Of a stretch of 64,000 bases of DNA, positions 32,216 to 43,270 are shown piece by piece (the stretch's first letter is position 1; every line of letters starts with the position of its first letter). Where the stretch lies: NCBI RefSeq assembly GCF_048569485.1, contig NW_027442217.1:310001-374000 (forward strand), given 5' to 3'. The DNA is from Anomaloglossus baeobatrachus (Eukaryota > Chordata > Amphibia > Anura > Aromobatidae). The position numbers and the translations under genes are program-made. Below the pieces are notes generated by a model, which worked only from the letters and a program-made list of their open reading frames with translations, had not been told where the DNA came from and ran no database searches.

Positions 32216-32905
32216 GAGACAGATAGAGAGAGACAGACACAGACTGAGAGACAAACAGACAGAGACAGATAGGCATAGACAGACAGGGAAAGAGACAGAG
32301 ACAAACAGACAGAGGCAGACAGGGAAAGAGACAGACAGAGATAGACAGGGAAAAAAGGCAGACAGACAGAGACAGAGAAAGAGACAGAGGCAGATAGGGA
32401 AACAGACAAAGACAAACATACAGAGACAGGCAGGAGAAAAGGCAGACCGACAGGGAAACAGACAGACAGGGGAAGAGACAGACAGAGAGAGACAGACAGA
32501 TAGAGACAGACAAAGAAATACAGAGATAGACAGGGAAAGAGACAAACGGGGAATGAGTCAGACAGAGAGAGACAAAGAGAGACAGGCAGAGAGAGACAGG
32601 GAAAGAGACAGACAGGGGAAGAGACAGACAGAGACAGACAAAGAAATACAGAGACAGACAGGGGAAGAGACAGACAGGGGAAGAGACAGACAGGGGAAGA
32701 GACAGACAGACAGGGAAAGAGACAGACCTGGAAAAGAGACAGACCTGGAAAAGAGACAGACAGACATAGAAACAGACAGCCACAAAGAGAGAAAGACAGA
32801 CAGACACAGAGAGACAGACAAAGATAGAGAGACAGAGAGACATGGATAGAGATAGAGACACACAGAGACAGACAGATGACAGAGACTGGGAGAGAGACAG
32901 ACAGA
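32216..32905. repeat. GACA-rich microsatellite at the palindrome centre
   Basis: About 690 bases of imperfect GACA/GACAGG/AGAGACAGACAG on the plus strand. Because it is purine-biased with almost no internal stops, it gives long artificial frames on both strands (serine/leucine/cysteine-rich on minus, arginine/glutamine/threonine-rich on plus). These are not genes. The 32004-32215 and 32906-33005 flanks show nothing recognisable. Confidence 0.9.
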
Positions 32906-33068
32906 AGCATAAATCCCTAACTAAAACTTAACATTTAATGATAGTTTTAAAAGGTAAAAAAACACAAATCATGTAAATAGCATGACTCTCTTCTGTGCAT
33001 AGAGTCAAAATTTTGTGTTTGTAAATATGACGGTGCGGATTCCTTTAGCAGACATACACACATACATA

Positions 33069-33370
33069 TGTGACGCCCTGACACTGCAGGTAGTCACACA
33101 TAGGCCCCCGCATAACAACTTCCCTCACCTAAGTCACACAAAGCCAACCAGAAAACCCTAGTCACCTCCCCCAGGGAAAGACAGGCACACCAGTGGGCAG
33201 GACCAGACGGAAGGAAACGCCCACCTAAGGGTCTGGAGACCCCGGGGCAGGAAAAAGGAGTCAGTTGTTTTTAAGGAGAGTTGTGGAGTGAGGAGTAAGG
33301 AGTGGAGTCCAGGCCTCTGCTTTAGACCTGAGGCTGAACTGACAGGTTAGTTAACCCCGCTTAACTAACT
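33069..33370 (+). mobile_element. TGTGACGCC-type LTR-like repeat, right copy
   Basis: It starts TGTGACGCCCTGACACTGCA and is the mirror of 31640-31940. The right boundary is uncertain. The stretch 33382-33717 that follows has a 111-codon open frame of unclear meaning. Confidence 0.5.
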
Positions 33371-34044
33371 TAAGACAACAAATGGGCTGCAATGCTGAGA
33401 ACCTGCTTACCTACGTAACTGATGAGGGAGGATGTCGCACATCCATGGGAAGATGTTCAAGCTCTCCTGCAGTTCTTGGTGGTCCGTACAGTCCGACCAC
33501 TTCGAATTCTGAAAGGCACTCTTACCCTTTCTACCCTGGAACGAAGCTTACGCAAATAAACATGCTTGACCCTGGAATTGTTGACTCCGGTCTTCCTTTC
33601 ATACCCCACACCTCCATTCCCATTTCTTATTTAAAAGTAATTACACAGACACAAATTTATCTTTGGATAATTTTGGCCATAGCAGCCATTTTATTAACAA
33701 GAATACATAACCAATAAAATTTGCAATGTGGTAAGGTCCTTGAAGCTACCAAAACCCTGGTGATTCCCATAACCGAGCAATAAAAAACCTCAACTTGCTC
33801 CCAGCCGTTACCCACACTGACTCAGTAGCACCAAATGGTTAGGGTTAATCCTCCGTCAACCCCAACCACACCCCCAGGGGCCCCAACATACCCCGTCGGG
33901 GTTCCCCCCCAAAATCACTAGGGGACCATCAATTCTGCCAATGAGGGGATCCATACCCGGATGAATCCCCGAACCAATTTTAAACCAACTTCAAGGACCC
34001 ACCAATAAACAACACCACAACGAAGGCACCTTGAAACCCTTCAA

Positions 34045-34600
34045 GTGCCTGAGACCCCCCGCAAGCAAAGGGCCCTCTCAATACCTCCCTGCAAGCCAAG
34101 AGCCCATAAGTCAGTTCCCACCGCATTAAGGTGTACCCCGTCAGCCAACCAAAATTCCTCTTCCGTCCTTTCCAACTCAACATGCCGTATTGCTATACCC
34201 CCGTTCCGACTAACAAACTTCGAGATCGCCCTATTAACCTTCGCCCGCGCCTTGTTCAACCTGTCAACTGACCGCGCTTTCTGCCAACTCTTTCTCGCTA
34301 CTATCTCCGACCAGACTATCGTTAGACCTGGAAACGACACCCATAACCGTAACAAATCATGTTTGATGTCCGTTATCAAGATTCGAAAAGGACGCCCACC
34401 CAAATCATTCCCCCCGGCATGCAACACTAAGATGTCAGGAGGTCTGTCCAACCGGGCGTATCTATGCACCTCCTGCAACACCCTGTTCCACCCTAACCCC
34501 CGAACACCGAGCCATCGCACGAGAGCCAGGTCCTTCTCAAAACCTAGCTGTCTCCCGTTCCATCTCGCGTCCGCTCGTCGGGCTCCCCAATACACATAAG
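34045..34600 (-). mobile_element. SGNH/GDSL hydrolase part, right copy
   Basis: The minus-strand frame of about 184 codons keeps ILVLHAGGNDLG and ADGVHLNAVGTDLW with an upstream YWGARRADARWNGRQLGFE, and resembles 30405-30968. It is somewhat better preserved than the left copy. Confidence 0.75.
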
Positions 34601-34734
34601 AGTGGCCAAGGATCCAGACCAGGGAAGGAAGGGGGGGTGCTTCTGCAATACAAAATGTACAGACGACACCATTTTATTGCCTCACCAAACCAAATTGACA
34701 AAAAACACACACTCTCACCCCCCCCATTGCTACC

Positions 34735-35045
34735 CTAATACCCCCCCCTTTTCCTCTCAATTGCCAACAACCACCTGGGGACGTACATACGACTTAAAGC
34801 GCTGCGACTTCCACCTACCAATCTGCTTAACTGTCTCCTCCGGTAGGCCGCATATAGAGGCCTCCTTCGCTGCCCCAATCCGAAAGACTTCGGATCTAAC
34901 CCCAACGACTTCAAACATGCCCTAAAAACACTCACAAATTGGTATCTCGATAAAAAGGACCCATCCTCGTGACATAATAAGGGGCCATCCACCTTCGGAC
35001 GATTCTGTTGAAAATTCCCGAGACACTTGAACGGGCACATATCAG
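34735..35045 (-). mobile_element. Tyrosine-recombinase part, right copy
   Basis: It carries MCPFKCLGNFQQ and SRYQFVSVFRACLKSLGLDP on the minus strand, equivalent to 29985-30270. It is cut at 35045. A fossil. Confidence 0.7.
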
Positions 35046-35490
35046 CAATGCGTGGGGACATCACACACCAGTCTGTGAGCCGGAAGATGCAAATGACGCT
35101 GAAAGCCGGCAAGGCCGGCTGAAGCAGTAGGTGACTTTCGAAAATGTGCAGACAGGCGGCGAACTTTTACCAGCAGATCAGACAGCTCTGGGTATGAGTT
35201 TAGAAACCGCTGAACCACGAGGTTGAGCACATGGGCCACGCATGGAACATGTGTCAGCTGGCCTCGCCTCAAAGCCGCCACCAGGTTCCGGCCATTGTCA
35301 CACACAACCTTTCCTGGCTTTAGGTTCAGAGGTGTGAGCCAGTGATCTGCATGCTGTTTTAGAGCTGTCCACACCTCTTCTGCATTGTGGGGTTTGTCAC
35401 CTATGCAGATTAGCTGCAGCACAGCCTGTTGCCGCTTCGCCGAGGCAGTGCTGCAGTGCTTCCAGCTTGGGACTGGTGTGGAGGGTAAAG
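35046..35490 (-). pseudogene. hAT transposase fragment
   Basis: This is the minus-strand repeat of 29113-29555. It includes KPGKVVCDNGRNLVAALRRG, the catalytic aspartate region, and FQRHLHLPAHRLVCDVPTHW-like sequence at its 3' side. It begins where the palindrome arm ends and stops where the 234 bp array starts (GGTAAAGT then ACTGATGGGG). Confidence 0.8.
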
Positions 35491-36023
35491 TACTGATGGG
35501 GTGGGTGTCTGTGTGGCCCAATTTTTGGAAAAAAGGGAGACTCCGCTTGGAGTAACCCTTGCTTGCTGTGTTTTTAAAAGAAGCCAAGATGAACAGAGCT
35601 GGGATCAGGAAAGACTTTGCTACCTACCCCGGTGTCATCCTGGGGACGGTTAATTATGGCGTATTTTTGAATTTGCTTGATGCAAATCAAAACATCCTGT
35701 TTGCAACTAGGGCCCAAGTGCTGCCACTGATGGGGTGGGTGTCTGTGTGGCCCAATTTTTGGAAAAAAGGGAGACTCCGCTTGGAGTAACCCTTGCTTGC
35801 TGTGTTTTTAAAATAAGCCAAGATGAACAGAGCTGGGATCAGGAAAGACTTTGCTACCTACCCCGGTGTCATCCTGGGGACGGTTAAGAATAGCGTATTT
35901 TTGAATGTGCTTGATGCAAATGTAGCTGTGAAGTGTACAACTGGGGCACAACTGCTGCCACTGAAGGGGTGGGTGTGTGTGGGGCCCAATTTTTGGAAAA
36001 AAGGGAGACTCCTCTTGGAGTCA
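35491..36023 (+). repeat. 234 bp tandem repeat, first block
   Basis: A little over two monomers. GTGGCCCAATTTTTGG recurs at 234-base spacing, and the block shares all features with 36364-38630. Confidence 0.85.
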
Positions 36024-36363
36024 CCTTGCGGTGTTTTACATGATTTTAGAATTGCGTGCCATGCCTATATCTGTGTGTCCTCCTCTTTTTCCTTGTCCAG
36101 CTGTTTTGTTTTCGCATGAGTATATGTCCTTGTCACTTTCCCATGTGTTTGTGTTGTGTTGTGAGTTGTTTGTCACCTTTTGGACACCTTTGAGGGTGTT
36201 TTCTAGGTGTTTTACTGTGTTTGTGATTGCCTGCCATTGTTTCCTATTGGCTCGAGTTCGGTTCGTCGAACGTTCGACGAGCCGAACTCGAACGGGAGCT
36301 CCGTTCGGCGAACCGACCTCGAGCCGAACCTGGACCGGTTCGCTCATCTCTACTCCTGGACAT
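36024..36363 (+). repeat. Array tail with a 36-base palindrome, internal copy
   Basis: The sequence equals the terminal tail at 38631-38966 and interrupts the array. At 36254-36289 it has a near-perfect palindrome centred on TCGTCGAACGTTCGACGA. It ends TTCGCTCATCTCTA, the inverse of a hAT-like terminus. Confidence 0.75.
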
Positions 36364-38630
36364 ACCTACCCCGGTGTCATCCTGGGGACGGTTAAGAATA
36401 GCGTATTTTTGAATGTGCTTGATGCAAATGTAGCTGTGAAGTGTACAACTGGGGCACAACTGCTGCCACTGAAGGGGTGGGTGTGTGTGGGGCCCAATTT
36501 TTGGAAAAAAGGGAGACTCCGCTTGGAGTAACCCTTGCTTGCTGTGTTTTTAAAAGAAGCCAAGATGAACAGAGCTGGGATCAGGAAAGACTTTGCTACC
36601 TACCCCGGTGTCATCCTGGGGACGGTTAATTATGGCGTATTTTTGAATGTGCTTGATGCAAATCAAAACATCCTGTTTGCAACTAGGGCCCAAGTGCTGC
36701 CACTGATGGGGTGGGTGTCTGTGTGGCCCAATTTTTGGAAAAAAGGGAGACTCCGCTTGGAGTAACCCTTGCTTGCTGTGTTTTTAAAAGAAGCCAAGAT
36801 GAACAGAGCTGGGATCAGGAAAGACTTTGCTACCTACCCCGGTGTCATCCTGGGGACGGTTAAGAATAGCGTATTTTTGAATGTGCTTGATGCAAATGTA
36901 GCTGTGAAGTGTACAACTGGGGCACAACTGCTGCCACTGAAGGGGTGGGTGTGTGTGGGGCCCAATTTTTGGAAAAAAGGGAGACTCCGCTTGGAGTAAC
37001 CCTTGCTTGCTGTGTTTTTAAAAGAAGCCAAGATGAACAGAGCTGGGATCAGGAAAGACTTTGCTACCTACCCCGGTGTCATCCTGGGGACGGTTAATTA
37101 TGGCGTATTTTTGAATGTGCTTGATGCAAATCAAAACATCCTGTTTGCAACTAGGGCCCAAGTGCTGCCACTGATGGGGTGGGTGTCTGTGTGGCCCAAT
37201 TTTTGGAAAAAAGGGAGACTCCGCTTGGAGTAACCCTTGCTTGCTGTGTTTTTAAAAGAAGCCAAGATGAACAGAGCTGGGATCAGGAAAGACTTTGCTA
37301 CCTACCCCGGTGTCATCCTGGGGACGGTTAATTATGGCGTATTTTTGAATGTGCTTGATGCAAATCAAAACATCCTGTTTGCAACTAGGGCCCAAGTGCT
37401 GCCACTGATGGGGTGGGTGTCTGTGTGGCCCAATTTTTGGAAAAAAGGGAGACTCCGCTTGGAGTAACCCTTGCTTGCTGTGTTTTTAAAAGAAGCCAAG
37501 ATGAACAGAGCTGGGATCAGGAAAGACTTTGCTACCTACCCCGGTGTCATCCTGGGGACGGTTAAGAATAGCGTATTTTTGAATGTGCTTGATGCAAATG
37601 TAGCTGTGAAGTGTACAACTGGGGCACAACTGCTGCCACTGAAGGGGTGGGTGTGTGTGGGGCCCAATTTTTGGAAAAAAGGGAGACTCCGCTTGGAGTA
37701 ACCCTTGCTTGCTGTGTTTTTAAAAGAAGCCAAGATGAACAGAGCTGGGATCAGGAAAGACTTTGCTACCTACCCCGGTGTCATCCTGGGGACGGTTAAT
37801 TATGGCGTATTTTTGAATGTGCTTGATGCAAATCAAAACATCCTGTTTGCAACTAGGGCCCAAGTGCTGCCACTGATGGGGTGGGTGTCTGTGTGGCCCA
37901 ATTTTTGGAAAAAAGGGAGACTCCGCTTGGAGTAACCCTTGCTTGCTGTGTTTTTAAAAGAAGCCAAGATGAACAGAGCTGGGATCAGGAAAGACTTTGC
38001 TACCTACCCCGGTGTCATCCTGGGGACGGTTAATTATGGCGTATTTTTGAATGTGCTTGATGCAAATCAAAACATCCTGTTTGCAACTAGGGCCCAAGTG
38101 CTGCCACTGATGGGGTGGGTGTCTGTGTGGCCCAATTTTTGGAAAAAAGGGAGACTCCGCTTGGAGTAACCCTTGCTTGCTGTGTTTTTAAAGAAGCCAA
38201 GATGAACAGAGCTGGGATCAGGAAAGACTTTGCTACCTACCCCGGTGTCATCCTGGGGACGGTTAATTATGGCGAATTTTGGAATGTGCTTGATGCAAAT
38301 CAAAACATCCTGTTTGCAACTAGGGCCCAAGTGCTGCCACTGATGGGGTGGGTGTCTGTGTGGCCCAATTTTTGGAAAAAAGGGAGACTCCGCTTGGAGT
38401 AACCCTTGCTTGCTGTGTTTTTAAAAGAAGCCAAGATGAACAAGTCATGGGTCAGCAAAGACTTTATCTACCTACCCCGGTGTCATCCTGGGGACGGATA
38501 AGAATGGCGTATTTTTGAATGTGCTTGATGCAAATCAAAACATCCTGTTTGCAACTAGGGCCCAAGTGCTGCCACTGATGGGGTGGGTGTCTGTGTGGCC
38601 CAATTTTTGGAAAAAAGGGAGACTCCGCTT
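36364..38630 (+). repeat. 234 bp tandem repeat, main block, about 9.7 monomers
   Basis: Monomer landmarks recur every 234 bases (36535, 36769, 37003, 37237, 37471, 37705, 37939). Two monomer types are mixed: one reads AATTATGGCG with CAAATCAAAACATC, the other AAGAATAGCG with CAAATGTAGCTGTG. They form short runs and alternations. 234 is a multiple of three, so the same one-stop frame repeats in each monomer. This follows from the period and is not evidence of protein. Confidence 0.9.
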
Positions 38631-38966
38631 GGAGTCACCTTGCGGTGTTTTACATGATTTTAGAATGGCGTGCCATGCCTATATCTGTGTGTCCTCCTCT
38701 TTTTCCTTGTCCAGCTGTTTTGTTTTCGCATGAGTATATGTCCTTGTCACTTTCCCATGTGTTTGTGTTGTGTTGTGAGTTGTTTGTCACCTTTTGGACA
38801 CCTTTGAGGGTGTTTTCTAGGTGTTTTACTGTGTTTGTGATTGCCTGCCATTGTTTCCTATTGGCTCGAGTTCGGTTCGTCGAACGTTCGACGAGCCGAA
38901 CTCGAACGGGAGCTCCGTTCGGCGAACCGACCTCGAGCCGAACCGGGACCGGTTCGCTCATCTCTA
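38631..38966 (+). mobile_element. hAT-type 3' terminal tail of the 234 bp array
   Basis: It runs from TCACCTTGCGGTGTTTTACA to the terminus TTCGCTCATCTCTA at 38966. The inverse, TAGAGATGAGCGAA, fits the hAT YARNG pattern. The 36-base palindrome recurs at 38868-38903. This suggests the whole tandem array is the 3' region of a non-autonomous hAT element. Confidence 0.65.
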
Positions 38967-39436
38967 CTCCTGGACATAGCATTCGAATTACCAGGTCCCT
39001 GAAGGCTGAAATGCGTAGTGGCCGGAAATCATGAACAATTACAATGGGCGTATGTGCTGTAGATCCTGCGTCAGTTGTAGCTTGGAACTTTGTCTTTTCA
39101 CGGATTTGCCCGTCTCTCATGGTGTTGGGCTATTTTCGGATCAAAATGGTGTGTCCCTCCTTGGCCCGTATCATGGGTTATTTCAGGGGCAAATTTAACT
39201 CTCTTAGCACTTTTCTCCTTAATTGTGGCCGTTGAATTGTTGGGTCAAGGTCTATCCAACCAGCATATTTGTTGTTTTTCAGACAATTTAGGGCTCGTGC
39301 ATAGTAATAATAACACAGGTTTCCAAGGGTAAAAATTTTTGAAAGATGTGATTTTTTTCATACTTTTGATCATTGGACTCAGTAAAAATATTGAAAAAAT
39401 ATCATCACGTACAGTTTTTTCACAAACACTGATTCT
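38967..39436. other. Unassigned stretch before the first solo LTR
   Basis: I see no certain gene. The part nearest the LTR may be 5' sequence of the unknown gene-like family that continues at 40229. Confidence 0.35.
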
Positions 39437-39441
39437 ATAGG

Positions 39442-40223
39442 TGTTAGGGCCAGGTGGACGGGCAGACCCAGGAGGTGGATCCACTGGGCCGAACACCTTA
39501 ATGAAGGCAAGGGGTCCGGTAGCCGGAGCACTACGGGTAGCAGGACAGTCCGTGCAAAAGAGTGGAATGGAGAAGTCCCTGGGACCACGGAGTCACTGAT
39601 GGTAGTCCGGGTGACGGAGCTCAGGTTCGGAGGCCGAGATGTCAGGCAGAGTCCGGAACCGATGGAGCGAGAGGACGGGTCACCACAGGGATCAGAGATG
39701 GTACGGACTGACGGGATGGCAGATAGTCAGCGTTCGGGGTTCGGGAATCGGCAGGACCGGATGGCGAGGCAGGAGCGGCTCTAGAAGAGAGATAGGTAAG
39801 TATATCACAGAGACACAAGGAGACCTGACTCCTAGCTTAGGAAACACGAAGAACAGGCCCCGCCCACTTGGACATTAAACCCCTTTATACCCTGTACCTG
39901 TGTGTTCAATTTCCTGTCAGTGGACGCTGGCCCTTTAAGAGAGGGTCAATGACCGCGCGCGCGCTCTAATGCGCATGCGCGAGGCCCGGGTGCCAGAAGC
40001 CAGGGCAGGGAGCGGTGTATAGGAAGCAGGGGAGCCGGCCTGGAGCAGGGCTGCCGACGGGCGCCGGGAGTGGGGACCGGGCCGCCTGGGGACCGCAGGT
40101 GGTGGAGGCTGGAGACCGTGGAGCGGGGGATGTCTGCCAGAGGAGCCGGGGAGCGAAGCAGGGAAGCCGGGGAGCGTGGCAGGTGAGCCGGGGGGCAGAG
40201 CAGGGGACCCGGAGAGCGTGACA
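39442..40223. mobile_element. Solo LTR, 782 bp, with ATAGG target duplication
   Basis: The element begins TGTTAGGGCC and ends GAGCGTGACA. It is flanked by ATAGG at 39437-39441 and 40224-40228. TG...CA ends with a 5 bp duplication are typical of gypsy or retroviral LTRs. It contains GGCGCC-rich and CGCGCGCGC segments and a TTTATACCC near 39893. No internal coding region remains, so recombination between LTRs has removed it. A fossil. Confidence 0.85.
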
Positions 40224-40228
40224 ATAGG

Positions 40229-40440
40229 TTTCCAAAAGGTTAGAATTCTGAAAAGATTCCCTCCATACTTTTCTGAAGATGGTGCTCTAGTGTATTCAAG
40301 CGATGTTCCTGTGCTGATGGAAAATGTAACATTAAGTACAATGTGAGCGAGTGGAGACACGTCATTGTTTCATCCAAAAAGTCTGAAAGCTGTGCTACTG
40401 CTCAATGGCAGTAAGTATTCTTCAGTGTGTGTAGGGCATG
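40229..40440 (+). pseudogene. Unknown conserved gene-like family, piece 1
   Basis: Frames read YFSEDGALVYSSDVPVLME and SLKAVLLLNGSKYSSV. I recognise these as part of an uncharacterised multi-copy protein family, seen by memory in many insects, fish and amphibians, that lacks an assigned function. The piece continues after the next solo LTR. Ends are set by the flanking insertions. It is decayed and not a working gene. Confidence 0.5.
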
Positions 40441-41354
40441 TGTCGCGGGCAGAGGGGCCACGCACGCTACGCTCGGGTTCGGGGACTTCTGCTGCTGCTG
40501 CTGCTCGGTGGCTCGAGCGGAGGGCCAGATCCGGGGACTCGAGCAGCGCTCCTCGCCCACGAGTGAAAAGGGGGTGGTTTGTTTGGGGAGATAGTTAGTG
40601 ACGTCACCCACAGGTCGTGGTGATAATGGGCACCACCACTGCTGGTGACGGGGATCCCGGGAGCGATGGCAGGGAGCAGCTAGGATGTTGGTTCCCCCTC
40701 CGTGGGTAGGGGTTGGTGATCCCGGGGCCCGGTGGCGGTACGGGGAGGCTGGATGGCTGGGGTGTACGTACCGAGGGAGCCCGTTTGCCCGCAGGCGCTG
40801 GCCCTTGGATCTCTAGCCTATGGCGGTGGCTTTTTATCCTCACGGTGTGGACGGTTGCCTTCTGTCGGGTCTTGGGTGTTAGGGAACCCCTGGGATTCCG
40901 GTCACTCTCGGATTTGACCATTGTCGGCGGCTCCTAGCCTGGTCAGGGTCCAATGGCCCTGCCTTTGTGCTTGGTACAGATCCGCTCACCGGTTCAGTTC
41001 CCTTCGGGTCACCGCCCGTCCCCGGTCCTACGGTTCAGCTGACTTGTACCACCTCCTGCAGACGGCCACCACCGTCTGCCGACCTTGCTGACAGTGCCTG
41101 GGCTCCTACCCAGACACTAACAGTTTCTGTCCTCTCACTTTCCACTACAAAACTAAACTAACTGCTTTTTCCCGCCTCCAGGCCTGTGAACTCCTCGGTG
41201 GGTGGGGCCAACCGCCTGGCTCCGCCCCACCTGGTGTGGACATCAGACCCTGGAGGAGGCAACAAGGATTTTGTGTGACTGATGTAGACTATCCAGGGGA
41301 GGGGGTGTGTGTGATTTTGTGTTTGTGACTACCTGGCTAGTCCAGGGCGTCACA
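40441..41354 (-). mobile_element. Solo LTR, TGTGACGCC family, 914 bp, CATG target duplication
   Basis: On the minus strand it starts TGTGACGCCCTGGACTAGCC at 41354 and ends GCGACA at 40441. The duplication CATG is present at 40437-40440 and 41355-41358, restoring the host frame GGGCATGCTATGCAC. It is GC-rich, and no internal region is left. A fossil. Confidence 0.8.
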
Positions 41355-41535
41355 CATGCTATGCACTTGGAAGAAAGCTGTGAGAATTTAGACTTTATTC
41401 TCAAGAAACTTAACTACAAGGAGCATGGATGGTCAATATGTGGTGGTCTAAAAATGTTCTCATTGCTTCTTGGGCAGCAAGGAGGATATATTAAATACCC
41501 ATGCTGTTCTGCCTCATGGCAGCCTGCTAATAGTC
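41355..41535 (+). pseudogene. Unknown conserved gene-like family, piece 2
   Basis: It continues directly from piece 1: ENLDFILKKLNYKEHGWSIC and LLGQQGGYIKYPC. It ends at a further insertion after AATAGTCA, and the expected next residues appear at 42187. The strong match across insertion points shows the order of the family is intact although the element is broken up. Confidence 0.55.
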
Positions 41536-42186
41536 ATTCATTAAAATTTCTGTTACAACCCCTAGAGGTCATTGTTATTCTTTTGAATTGCTGAGTTTCC
41601 CTTTAAGCTAAATGTATTCTGGGTAAGGAATGCCTCCCTGAGCTGAGAAGAAGCCTGCAGCCATTTTCTCTTTGGATTTGTCAGGAAAGGACATGCCGAC
41701 TTACCTCTCTGTACATTCACCCCTGCCTAGTGTAATCCGGTGAGCAAAGCAAATTACATGTGTTAGTGATAGAATCCTAGATGGAAGAGTGTAGTAAATG
41801 CATTGTACATTGTACTTCTACACCTTTAGTGTCATCCCTGTCTTGTTTGTCTAGATAAGATTTCTATGTATTGCAGATGCAGTGACCTTTCACCTACATT
41901 CTCGTAAGAACTGCATCTCATGTATTGTTATGCTATGTTAACTCTGTATTAACACTGTACTGACTGTAATCATTTTCTTGTTATAGTTTTTACCCGTATA
42001 AAACAGTATCTTGGATATACCGTATTCTGTCTTCAACTGCATCTTGGATATTCCTATATTCACTGTATATTCCATGTATACTGCAATCAAGTTCACGTTA
42101 CCAGCTAATAAATCAAGGCTATTGAACTCCACAGTCTGTTTATTTGAAATGTGAACTAGGGTTTAGCTGTATGCTAGAGATTCACA
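41536..42186. mobile_element. AT-rich insertion of about 650 bp, family undetermined
   Basis: This interrupts the unknown family between AATAGTCA and GCATTACG. TGTTACAACCCC at 41551 could be an LTR start and AATAAATC at 42106 a polyadenylation signal. Neither a TG...CA border nor a convincing target duplication could be placed, so the class is left open. Confidence 0.45.
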
Positions 42187-42477
42187 GCATTACGTAAAAG
42201 AAGGCAGAACACATGCTTTTTGTGTGAATTGGAAAGCCAGGTTAGGACTCTTCACTGGAGCAAAAAAAATTGGCCAACAAGAACATCTTTGTAACCGGGA
42301 CTCAAGAACATTGTTGCATAAAGCTTAGTTGATCCCACCTAAAGTTCTCTTGCCACCACTCCACTGTAAGCTTGGACTGATGAAGCTGTTTGTGAAAGCG
42401 CTACTGAAAGAAGGAGAGATGTTTAAGTACCTGTGTACCAAGTTTCAGGGACTGTCAGAATCAAGTCTGAAGGAAGG
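42187..42477 (+). pseudogene. Unknown conserved gene-like family, piece 3
   Basis: The recognisable stretch is PPLHCKLGLMKLFVKALLKE followed by FKYLCTKFQGLSES. The upstream part is more decayed. It is cut by the next solo LTR at 42478. Confidence 0.55.
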
Positions 42478-43270
42478 TGTGATGCCCTGGCAAAACCAGG
42501 TAGTTACAGATAGGCCCCCGCACAACACCTTTCCTCACTTAGGAAACACACAGCCGACCTGAAACCCTAGTCACCTAGGACCCTGAAGCCAGGACCGAAA
42601 ACAGCGGCCTAGCTAATTAAATGATTGAGGGCAGGATTATAGGTCCTATCCCACCTAAAGTCCCTCAAAGAAGACAACAGCCCACTGATAGGGATAAGGC
42701 CACCGCCAGGGCCCTTAGATCCCACGGGCCAGCGCCTGCGGGCACGGCTCCTTAGGCCATATCCAGCCGGGAGCGGACTCCTGAGTTCCAGACCAGGCAG
42801 TCCACCATACACAAAAACAAGTGCAGAGTAAAGGACAGCGACCACCAGCCTGGGTGGGGGACCTGAATGCAACCGGCCGGGGCGGCAGGCCACCAGCACC
42901 TTTGGTTTACCGAAAGACTCGTGTGATTCATTTACTGTGAGTAACCAAACATCCCCCTGCTTGCTCAGGCGCGCCGGCCCTTGCCATCACCATACCCTGC
43001 ACAAAGACACTGGGCCCCGGGGCAATCATCCCTACACACGGAGGGGTTAACATCCAGCTGCCACTACATCTCTCCCGGGTATCCCATAACGGCAGCGGTG
43101 GTGTCCCACCTCACCACACACCGTTGGTGGCGTCACAAACTTAATACGGCCTAGCCCATACACCTACATTCCTCCTTTTATTCGACATGTCCGCGAGACC
43201 CCCGGGTCGAGCCACTCTCTTAGAAGGTCTGGATCCGACCAACGGCGGCTGCTGGCACAGGGGCAGCACA
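42478..43270 (+). mobile_element. Solo LTR, TGTGACGCC family, 793 bp
   Basis: It starts TGTGATGCCCTGGCAAAACC and ends GGGCAGCACA, the same family as 40441-41354 but in the other orientation. The flanks AAGG and AAAG give an imperfect 4 bp duplication. It contains CACCGTTGGTGGCGTCACAA near 43120, a motif shared by the family. A fossil. Confidence 0.7.

Larger units (their letters stand above)
33006..35045 (-). repeat. Right arm of the 2 kb palindrome
   Basis: This is the inverse of 29979-32003. From left to right it holds a plus-strand TGTGACGCC-type repeat (33069 onward), the 3' tail of the recombinase element inverted, then its hydrolase and recombinase parts on the minus strand. At 35045 it breaks into a hAT fragment. 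Confidence 0.9.

Noticed and set aside
32170-32910. Long open frames on both strands, one of 246 codons
   Set aside because: They lie in a GACA-rich microsatellite. The serine/leucine/cysteine-rich and arginine/glutamine/threonine-rich products follow from the repeat and lack any domain.
35491-38630. Repeated 76-codon frames in the 234 bp array
   Set aside because: The period is a multiple of three, so any frame recurs. There is one stop per monomer, most have no initiating ATG in a sensible place, and there is no recognisable domain.
39946-40360. Proline/arginine-rich frames in the solo LTR
   Set aside because: GC-rich LTR sequence gives open frames on both strands. There is no domain and no start context.
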